NCBI GenBank assembly: GCA_036675475.1
Contig: JAKFEY010000059.1
Coordinates: forward strand, 1-64,000
Source of the DNA: JALYRV01 sp036675475
GTDB taxonomy: Bacteria; Acidobacteriota; Vicinamibacteria; Vicinamibacterales; SCN-69-37
DNA length: 64,000 bases
Direction of reading: 5' to 3'
This document shows, one piece after another, positions 8,477 through 14,582 of the stretch; within the stretch, counting starts at the first letter, position 1; every line of letters begins with the position of its first letter. A program made the translations under genes and the position numbers. The notes under the pieces were generated by a model. The model saw only the letters and a list, made by a program, of their open reading frames with translations, searched no databases and was not told the origin of the DNA.

Positions 8477-9739
8477 ATGGCAGTCACCAGACGGCAATTC
8501 GTGAAAGGCGGCGTGTCCGCTTTCACCTTCACGTTCGCGGCGCCCGCGTTCCTCTCCGATCTTGCGATGGCGCAAGGCCAGACGCGCCGCAACCTCGTCG
8601 TCCTCTATTTGAGCGGCGGCAACGACGCGCTCAGCACGCTGATTCCGTATCAGGATCCGCAGTACTACGCGCGGCGGCCCACGCTCGCCGTGCCCGCGGC
8701 CAACGTGTTGCAGATTGGCAGCGACAGCGCCGGACACGCGCTTGGCCTGCATCCGCGCCTCGCGGGATTGCGATCGATCTACAACGCCGGACGCCTGGCC
8801 ATCGTGCAGCGCACCGGCTATCCCAACTCGAGCCGCTCGCATTTTCTCGGCACCGACATCTGGTCGACGGCCGATCCCGGCTCGCCGCAGGGGGCGGGAT
8901 GGCTCGGCCGCTATCTCGACATGCTGCCGTCGCCGGTCGATCCGCTCACGGCGTGGTCGACGGTGCGCGAGACGCCGCGCACGCTGATGGCGCGCACGGT
9001 GGGCGTGCCGTCGATTCCGAGCGCGGCGGGCTACGCGTTCGCCAGCCCGAACGGCGGCAGCGACGCCACCGCCGCGCGGCAGACCGCCACGCGCATCTCG
9101 TCGCACCTGCCGGCCGATCAGCCGCACCTGGCGTTTGTGAATGCGACGACGCAGGCGGCGTTTGCGACGCTCGATCGGGTCGCGCAGGTGGCCACGTATG
9201 CGCCGACGGTGCCGTATCCGAACAACGGCCTCGCGCAGGCGCTGCGCACGGTGGCCGGCGCCATGGTGCGCGGCATCGGCACGCGCGTGTTCTGGGTGCA
9301 GACCGGCGGCTTCGACACGCACGCGCTGCAGCGCACCAACCTCGCCAACGGCGCGTACGCGAACCTGATGGGCACGCTCGACGGCGCCCTGTCGGCGTTT
9401 TACGCCGACCTGCTCAATCACGGCCTGTTCAACGACACGCTGGTGATTCAGTTCTCGGAATTCGGGCGGCGCATCAGCGAGAACGGCAGCGAGGGCACCG
9501 ATCACGGCGCAGCGGGCCTGATGATGGCGCTCGGCGGCGGCGTGCGCGGCGGCCTGTACGGCACGGCGGCCGATCTGCGCGCCGGCGCGAGCAATCCGAC
9601 GCTCGAGAACAACAGCGGCGACGTGCGCCATGAAACCGATTTCCGCGCCGTGTATGCGAGCGTGATCGATCGATGGCTCGGCGGCGACTCGGTCGCGGTG
9701 CTGGGCGGCAACTTCCGCGGAGGACCCGCGATTCTATGA
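8477..9739 (+). CDS. DUF1501 family protein, Tat-exported
   Basis: 420 residues. The N-terminus has a twin-arginine signal (TRRQFVKGG followed by a hydrophobic stretch and an Ala-rich cleavage region), so it is exported folded. The body has the alkaline-phosphatase-like DUF1501 features: LVVLYLSGGNDALST, a GGFDTH motif, and EFGRR with EGTDHG near the C-terminus, which would place metal ligands. The function is unknown. It follows DUF1800 by 11 bp, and its stop overlaps the next start by 4 bp (ATGA), so the barrel protein downstream is probably in the same operon. Confidence 0.9.
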   Translation: MAVTRRQFVKGGVSAFTFTFAAPAFLSDLAMAQGQTRRNLVVLYLSGGNDALSTLIPYQDPQYYARRPTLAVPAANVLQIGSDSAGHALGLHPRLAGLRSIYNAGRLAIVQRTGYPNSSRSHFLGTDIWSTADPGSPQGAGWLGRYLDMLPSPVDPLTAWSTVRETPRTLMARTVGVPSIPSAAGYAFASPNGGSDATAARQTATRISSHLPADQPHLAFVNATTQAAFATLDRVAQVATYAPTVPYPNNGLAQALRTVAGAMVRGIGTRVFWVQTGGFDTHALQRTNLANGAYANLMGTLDGALSAFYADLLNHGLFNDTLVIQFSEFGRRISENGSEGTDHGAAGLMMALGGGVRGGLYGTAADLRAGASNPTLENNSGDVRHETDFRAVYASVIDRWLGGDSVAVLGGNFRGGPAIL

Positions 9740-10362
9740 CCTTCTCTGTTTCACGCCACACGCGTCTGCTCGCCGCCGCCCTCGCGATGCTCGTGTTCGC
9801 CGGGACCGATGCCGCCGCGCAGCAACTGCAGGCGGGCGCGCGGGCCGGCGTCAATCTCGCCAACGTCAGCGTCGACGGCGACGACAGCAGCCCGTCGTTC
9901 GACACGCGCACGGGCCTCGTGGCCGGCGCGTTCGTCACCTGGCAGGCACTGTCGTGGCTGCAGGTGCAGCCCGAGGTGCTCTACACCGCGAAGGGCGCGT
10001 CGCTCGAGCAGGACGGCATCGACGCGCAGTTACTGCTCGACTATCTCGAGGTGCCGTTGCTGGCGCGCGTCACGCGGCGCGTGTCGGGCACGCCGGTGTA
10101 TGTCGTGGCAGGCCCGGCCCTGGCGTGGCGCCTCAGGGCGAAGTCGCGCGCGGCGTTCAGCGGCGCCACCGAAGAAATCGATCTGGCCGACGACGTCGAG
10201 TCCTTCGACCTCGGCATCGTCGCCGGCGGCGGCGTTGACGTGGGGCGGTTCGTGATCGACGCGCGCTATACGTTCGGCGTGCGCGACATCGATGCCGATC
10301 GCACCGACGCGGTGAGCATGCGCAACCGCGTGCTGTCGCTGACGGCGGGATTCACGTTCTGA
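9736..10362 (+). CDS. Outer-membrane beta-barrel protein (OmpA/PorT-like fold)
   Basis: 208 residues with a signal peptide (RLLAAALAMLVFAGTDAAAQ), then about eight amphipathic strands: GARAGVNLANVS, GLVAGAFVTWQALSWLQVQPEVLYTAKGA, LLDYLEVPLLARV, and a final NRVLSLTAGFTF with an aromatic C-terminus. This fits the outer membrane beta-barrel domain families common in Bacteroidota and Acidobacteriota. Start ATG 9736 overlaps the DUF1501 stop. Its own stop overlaps the cupredoxin start (TGATG). The specific role is unknown. Confidence 0.82.
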   Translation: MTFSVSRHTRLLAAALAMLVFAGTDAAAQQLQAGARAGVNLANVSVDGDDSSPSFDTRTGLVAGAFVTWQALSWLQVQPEVLYTAKGASLEQDGIDAQLLLDYLEVPLLARVTRRVSGTPVYVVAGPALAWRLRAKSRAAFSGATEEIDLADDVESFDLGIVAGGGVDVGRFVIDARYTFGVRDIDADRTDAVSMRNRVLSLTAGFTF

Positions 10363-10805
10363 TGCGCGCGGCGCGCTTTGCCGGACTGCGCACCGCAGGT
10401 GTTGCGAGCGCGGCCGTCGCGCGCCTGGCCCGCGTTTCTGGGGCGGCGGCGCTGCTGGCGGCGGCCGTGTCGTGCGGCGGCAGCGGCAGTCCGTCGGGGC
10501 CGGCCACGCCCGCCGAGAATCCTTTCCGCATCACCATCTCGTCGGCCGGCCTCGTCAGTCCCACGGAGCTCGTGGTGGCGCCCGGCACGCGCGTGCTGTT
10601 CATCAACAACGACAGCCGCCCGCACGACATGACGTCCGACGATCATCCGGATCATCTCGAGTGCCCGCCGATTAATTCCGTCGGTCTGTTGAACACGGGG
10701 CAGACCCGCGAAACCGGCAACCTCGTCGTCGTCCGCACCTGCGGCTTCCACGATCACTTCAATCCCGACGACGCCCGGCTTAGAGGCAGAATCGTGATTC
10801 GATAG
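10362..10805 (+). CDS. Cupredoxin-like lipoprotein
   Basis: 147 residues with an export signal ending in a lipobox-like LAAAVSC, so probably lipid-anchored. The body is a plastocyanin/azurin-like beta-sandwich: ISSAGLVSPTELVVAPGTRVLFINN, then PHDM (first His ligand) and the C-terminal loop RTCGFHDHF that supplies Cys and His ligands for a type 1 copper site. It could carry electrons or scavenge copper in the periplasm. It is the last gene of the DUF1800-DUF1501-barrel-cupredoxin operon. Confidence 0.78.
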   Translation: MRAARFAGLRTAGVASAAVARLARVSGAAALLAAAVSCGGSGSPSGPATPAENPFRITISSAGLVSPTELVVAPGTRVLFINNDSRPHDMTSDDHPDHLECPPINSVGLLNTGQTRETGNLVVVRTCGFHDHFNPDDARLRGRIVIR

Positions 10806-10811
10806 CGGCGC

Positions 10812-11747
10812 TCAGTCTACGAAGTAGCCTTCGCGCGCTCGCACCGTGGCACCCTTGCGATTGACGGTGATCTTCACCTTGTGCCATCCCTTGCCTGCTG
10901 GCGGCTCGTAGGTGATTGTGTAGCGGGTGCGCAGCCAGATGAACATGTCGGCGATGATCTGGCCGGGTTCGCCGTCAGCAAGGTTCACCGTGATGCCGCC
11001 CGTTCGATCGGCGAGGATCTTCAACGTGGCGGGAAAGACTTCACCGGAAATTCCGGCCTCTGCCATGAGGCCCGAATCTCTCGTGACGGAACCGCTCCTG
11101 GTCGCCGACTTCACCCGAGCAGTCTCCCGAATGGTCACGGGCGTGCCGACGAGCACAAAGGCCGGCCCCAGACGCCGTGTCAGTTCGGCAACGCCTTCGA
11201 AGCTTGTCGTGCTTCGGAAGTCCGCCCCATTCGTGAACACGACCAGCGCTCGCGCCCGCTCGGACCGATCGAACTGACCCAGCGCGGCAACGATGGCATC
11301 GAATGGCGCAGCGTAGATGCCGCCGGAGAATGCCCGCACATCAAAGGGCGGCGGGCCGTACTCGAACGCACGCAGACGCGATGGTGGCGCGCCGGCAAGC
11401 AGCGCCGCAAGGCGATCGCGATCGGTGATCTGTTGGAGAAACGCCGACAGCCCGGCAGTGACGCGCGTCGATTGCTCCGGCGAGATATAGGAAACCGATT
11501 CGATCGGCTGCGCCACCAGCACCAGATCGAGGGGGGCATCGGCTGCTTCTTCGATGTTGATGGCCTGCCGGAAGCTGTTGTCCTCGACAACGAAGTCGTC
11601 GCGCGTGAGGCCTCGGACGGGACCGTTGGCATCGGCCACGCGCACGTCGAGGCGCACTCGCGCGACCGAGGTTCTGAACTGCGGCTGTTGTCCGGCGGTC
11701 AAGGCGGCCACGGCGGTGAGCACCACGACGCCCGTCGCGAGCTTCAT
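10812..11747 (-). CDS. VWFA-related secreted protein (Acidobacteria-type, degenerate MIDAS)
   Basis: 311 residues from ATG 11747, which overlaps the upstream TPR gene stop (ATGA). A signal peptide (MKLATGVVVLTAVAALTAGQ) is followed by VRLDVRVADANGPVRGLTRD and FVVEDN, the hallmark opening of TIGR03436-type VWFA-related proteins abundant in Acidobacteria. The usual DxSxS metal site after DLVLV is replaced by AQPIES, so MIDAS metal binding is probably lost. The C-terminus has RYTITYEP and ends VRAREGYFVD, as in the family. Role unknown. It is convergent with the cupredoxin gene, 6 bp apart. Confidence 0.78.
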   Translation of the reverse strand: MKLATGVVVLTAVAALTAGQQPQFRTSVARVRLDVRVADANGPVRGLTRDDFVVEDNSFRQAINIEEAADAPLDLVLVAQPIESVSYISPEQSTRVTAGLSAFLQQITDRDRLAALLAGAPPSRLRAFEYGPPPFDVRAFSGGIYAAPFDAIVAALGQFDRSERARALVVFTNGADFRSTTSFEGVAELTRRLGPAFVLVGTPVTIRETARVKSATRSGSVTRDSGLMAEAGISGEVFPATLKILADRTGGITVNLADGEPGQIIADMFIWLRTRYTITYEPPAGKGWHKVKITVNRKGATVRAREGYFVD

Positions 11748-12580
11748 CACTTCGGCGACGCCCCCTGCACGCGATTCGACAGCGCCTTGTGAATCTCGGC
11801 CGTTAGGATCGTGCAGGGGTAGGCGTAATAGAGATCGCGCGTGTCGACATTCTCGAATGCCATGGGCCCGTCCGGATCGAGCCCTGCAAGGCCGATGGCC
11901 GCAGCGGCCGATCGCGGGTAGATTTCCAGGGCCCGCAGGTACCAAGTCACGGCACCAGGACGATCGCGCATCGCGCGCGCGGCCTCGGCACGGCTAACGG
12001 CAGCCAGGTACGTGAACGGAGAGTCGTCTGATCCTTCGGCGAGATTCTCTAACTCGCGCAACGCCCGAGGCTCCGCATCATCCAAGGCTCGAATCCGCGC
12101 TCCTCGAAGCCGGGCCTCGATGAGATCTGGGTCGCGCTTCAGTGCGGCCTCGAACGCCTTGGCCGCACGGCCAGGCCGCGTCGCCGCGAGATCATGAAAG
12201 AAACGAACGGAACGCTCTTCCAGGACCCGTCGTGTCTTGACGCCCTTCATCCTGCCAAGGCAGTCCAGAAGCACGCCTTCAGCCAGCAGCGGCGCCGCGC
12301 CATCGCGTGTCTCTTCCTTCCAGACCAGAATGGCTTCGCTCCAGCGGAGCAAGGCCCGATTGGCGTCTGGGCTCAACGAACCTATCGTGGCTGCAGCTTC
12401 GCGGGCAGCGAGAAGCGCAGCGCGTTCGATAGCATCTGCCTCGATAAAATCCTTCATTGACTGCAACTGGGCCGCGTTCGGTCGCGAGATGCCCTGCGCG
12501 TGAAGACACGCTGGAACTGCAGCGACACCGAAGAAGAGCCAGAGGAGTCGGTTCACCGTTTTTCTGCCACGCTTCCGCAT
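11747..12580 (-). CDS. Secreted TPR-like helical repeat protein
   Basis: 277 residues from ATG 12580, which places a signal peptide (NRLLWLFFGVAAVPACLHAQG) at the N-terminus; an upstream start at 12643 would only add a repeat-derived tail. The body is helical, with TPR-like pairs such as GRAAKAFEAALKRDPDLIEARLR and GAVTWYLRALEIYPRSAAAA. It probably scaffolds or interacts with the VWFA-related protein encoded immediately downstream, with which it shares an ATGA overlap. TPR-VWFA pairs of this kind are common in Acidobacteria; no enzymatic function is apparent. Confidence 0.65.
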   Translation of the reverse strand: MRKRGRKTVNRLLWLFFGVAAVPACLHAQGISRPNAAQLQSMKDFIEADAIERAALLAAREAAATIGSLSPDANRALLRWSEAILVWKEETRDGAAPLLAEGVLLDCLGRMKGVKTRRVLEERSVRFFHDLAATRPGRAAKAFEAALKRDPDLIEARLRGARIRALDDAEPRALRELENLAEGSDDSPFTYLAAVSRAEAARAMRDRPGAVTWYLRALEIYPRSAAAAIGLAGLDPDGPMAFENVDTRDLYYAYPCTILTAEIHKALSNRVQGASPK

Positions 12581-12605
12581 AGATTGATCGCGAGATGGAG
12601 ACAGG

Positions 12606-12641
12606 GCAGGGTGAGGACCGACAGTCCGGTCCTCCCCCTGC
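12606..12641. terminator. Inverted-repeat hairpin between the Cys-rich gene and the TPR gene
   Basis: Arms of 15 bp with one mismatch (GCAGGGTGAGGACCG on the left) flank a 6-nt loop. It sits 8 bp downstream of the stop of the small Cys-rich gene and upstream of the TPR gene on the same (minus) strand. There is no T-tract, so it may be an intergenic repeat or mRNA-stabilising hairpin rather than an intrinsic terminator. Confidence 0.4.
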
Positions 12642-12649
12642 ACCTTATT

Positions 12650-12979
12650 TTAGTACGCGCACATGCAGATGGAACCTGCGGGATCGGCGTCCTGGCATTC
12701 GAACTCCTGAACGCCGTTTCCCCAAGACCATTCGTTTACCCAGACGTCGCAACCTTCCCAAGTTTGAGTTTGCTCGTTCCAGCAGCCTTCGTCATCCCAG
12801 TAGGACCAGTGCCCTTCGTAACTGACCGTAGAGCCGCACTGCTGGGCGCACTCGGAAGCGTAGTAGCCGCATCCTTCGAAGGCGCTGGCCTCGGTGGTTG
12901 TCGTGAGCGCAAGACACACGCTGACGGCCGCCAGCGCGATGAGTTGTAGAAGCGAGCGGATCAGAGGTGTTCGAATCAT
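12650..12979 (-). CDS. Small secreted eight-cysteine protein
   Basis: 109 residues. The signal peptide (IRTPLIRSLLQLIALAAVSV, ending ASA) leaves a mature domain of about 75 residues rich in Trp, Tyr, Asp and Glu, with eight cysteines (pattern starting CGYYASECAQQC and ending CMC), enough for four disulfides. I chose ATG 12979 over ATG 12991 because the GGAGATC between them is a well-placed ribosome site for the second ATG. I do not recognise the family. It lies 41 bp downstream of a membrane-anchored thioredoxin-like gene, which suggests that redoxin handles its disulfides. Mature sequence is strongly acidic and aromatic, unlike a typical toxin. Confidence 0.6.
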   Translation of the reverse strand: MIRTPLIRSLLQLIALAAVSVCLALTTTTEASAFEGCGYYASECAQQCGSTVSYEGHWSYWDDEGCWNEQTQTWEGCDVWVNEWSWGNGVQEFECQDADPAGSICMCAY

Positions 12980-13020
12980 CGTGATCTCCATAGGTGGACT
13001 CAGTTGAGGTAACGGTTTCT

Positions 13021-13561
13021 TTATGTGAGAAACAGTGACAGGACCTCCTTTTCCTGGGTACTCGACAATCGACCACGCCAAATGCGAGCTACGCGGCCGT
13101 CGTCGTCGACGAGAATGAGAAACGGAGTGCCTGGCACTTTCAGATCGCCTGGTCGGACGTTGGCAACGGAGTCGGCGTTGATGTTTTTGTTGCGGAGATA
13201 GTCGGCCAAAGAAGCCTTTGGATCCGTCGATGCGACGACCAGCTTGATATTTGACGAATTCGTCATTGACCGAGCCTTTGAAAGACGTTGGTAGAACGGC
13301 TCGCTCTCTCTGCAGAATCGGCAATCTTGACGCACGAACAGTAGAAGCGTGTGACGTGGTCCGCGGAAATCGACGCCTTCGATCGGTCCGACGGTTTCAC
13401 CTATCTTGTAAACAGGCGGCGGCTGTGGGGGGAGCGTGCGTTCCAACGTAAGCCAAATGACGCACGCAGGCAGCCGCGATAACGGCGATATTGGCTAATG
13501 TTTGAAGACCGCCCCCTATGATGCGAGGGCGGCTATCCAGAACTGGCTTGGTCGATTCCAT
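13021..13561 (-). pseudogene. Membrane-anchored redoxin (TlpA/thioredoxin-like) interrupted by a one-base frameshift
   Basis: The first segment starts at ATG 13561, preceded by GGAG at 5-nt spacing, and encodes a basic N-terminus plus a hydrophobic stretch (LANIAVIAAACV). At about 13461-13466 the frame must shift by one base to continue as IWLTLERTLPPQPP and then a thioredoxin fold with a CRFC active site (VRQDCRFCRESEPFYQRL) and PGTPFLILVDDDG, the cis-Pro region. Joined, they give one redoxin of about 180 residues with an N-terminal anchor. The shift lies in a TGCGTGCG micro-repeat, so it may be a slippage mutation, a sequencing error or programmed. Without the anchor, the domain could start at TTG 13446. 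It is followed by the Cys-rich gene. Confidence 0.6.
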
Positions 13562-13669
13562 ATCTACTCCAGTAGAGTAAACGACCGCTTAGCAAGTGGC
13601 AGGCCATCGCGTGCTTCGGAAAAGCGCCTCTTTTCGGCTGTTCAATGGGCCGACAAGCGTGCTGAGGTA

Positions 13670-13692
13670 GCCAAAATTTGGCCTATCGGCCA
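13670..13692. promoter_or_regulatory. Overlapping palindromes upstream of the mutasome operon
   Basis: GCCAAAATTTGGC (13670-13682) is a perfect palindrome around a central A and overlaps TGGCC-TATC-GGCCA (13679-13692). They lie about 120 bp upstream of imuA in a 250-bp intergenic region between divergent genes and could bind a regulator. No known LexA consensus match can be claimed. Confidence 0.3.
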
Positions 13693-13722
13693 AAGGATTG
13701 ACCGATCTGCACTGCACCGGCG

Positions 13723-13778
13723 ATCACCTGTGATTGCGAGCATGGAAAAGGTTGCTGAGCCGAGTTCGCAGAATCTGC
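13723..13778. promoter_or_regulatory. Candidate SOS-type operators upstream of imuA
   Basis: Two dyads: ATCAC-CT-GTGAT (13723-13734) and GCAGA-A-TCTGC (13768-13778). The second lies 33 bp before the imuA ATG and touches a possible -10 element TATGCT at 13779. imuA-imuB-dnaE2 cassettes are usually repressed by LexA, but the LexA box of this lineage is unknown to me, so this is a location-based guess. Confidence 0.3.
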
Positions 13779-13811
13779 TATGCTCGCTTCGTAGGCGAAT
13801 ATAAGGCGAAA

Positions 13812-14582
13812 ATGCTGGCCCGGACGACTCTCGAATCACTCCTCAAAGACCGCAAGCTCGACCGCACCCTGGCCGTGTTTCCCGCCCTTCGCCCGGCTGG
13901 CCCGATTGAGGATTTGGTCATCCGGACCGGCCATTCGCGGGCCGATCAGGCGCTCGAAGGCGGCTGGCCGCGCGGCCACTTTTCGGAGCTGTCCGGCCCG
14001 CCGTCGGCGGGCCGGACGTCGCTGCTCGTCGGGACGCTCGCGGCCGCCACGGGCGGCGGCGAGCTGGCGGCGCTGGTCGATGCGGCCGATCGGTTCGATC
14101 CGGTGCCGGCCGCGGCGCGCGGGGTCGTGCTCGAGCGTCTGCTCTGGGTGCGCGGCCACGTGAGCGATCGGCAGCGCGTGGTGCCGGTGCCCGGAGGATC
14201 GGCGGGGCATCGGGGCGGCGACCGCGCGTTGACGCAGGCGATCCGCGCCTTCGATCTGATTCTGCGCGCGGGCGGCTTCGCGCTGGCGGTGCTCGATTTG
14301 AGCGGCGTGCCGGCGCGCACGATCAAGCGGCTGCCGTTCACCACGTGGCTGCGCCTGGGCCGCAGCGTCGAAGGCTCGCGCACCGCGGCGCTGCTGCTGG
14401 CCGACACGCCGACGGCGCGCAGCGCCGGCGGCGTGTCGCTGGAACTGCAGGCCGCGCCGGCGCGCTGGCGCGGCCAGTCCGATCAGGCGCGCGTGTTCGA
14501 CGGCCCGTCGCTCGCGCCGCGCCTGCGCAGCTTCAAGCGGGCAGGGGCGACGCCGGCGAGCGGCGCGGCCGGAGAACCATGA
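13812..14582 (+). CDS. imuA: ImuA, RecA-like accessory protein of the mutasome
   Basis: 256 residues. Like other ImuA/SulA-related proteins it is a shortened RecA fold: GGWPRGHFSELSGPPSAGRTSLL carries a P-loop-like GPPSAGRTS, then LAALVDAADRFDPVPAAARGV (Walker B-like region), WVRG, and a LAVLDLSGVP strand. It works with ImuB and DnaE2 in damage-induced translesion synthesis, probably by contacting RecA filaments. Start ATG 13812 precedes the Leu-rich family-like N-terminus. Its stop overlaps the imuB start by 4 bp. No insertion of the kind seen in imuB and dnaE2 is evident here. Confidence 0.82.
   Translation: MLARTTLESLLKDRKLDRTLAVFPALRPAGPIEDLVIRTGHSRADQALEGGWPRGHFSELSGPPSAGRTSLLVGTLAAATGGGELAALVDAADRFDPVPAAARGVVLERLLWVRGHVSDRQRVVPVPGGSAGHRGGDRALTQAIRAFDLILRAGGFALAVLDLSGVPARTIKRLPFTTWLRLGRSVEGSRTAALLLADTPTARSAGGVSLELQAAPARWRGQSDQARVFDGPSLAPRLRSFKRAGATPASGAAGEP

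Noticed and set aside
13562..13811. A small minus-strand ORF (13642-13839) and a plus-strand ORF (13502-13804) in the intergenic region
   Set aside because: No ribosome sites, no family resemblance and overlap with the redoxin N-terminus; the region looks regulatory.
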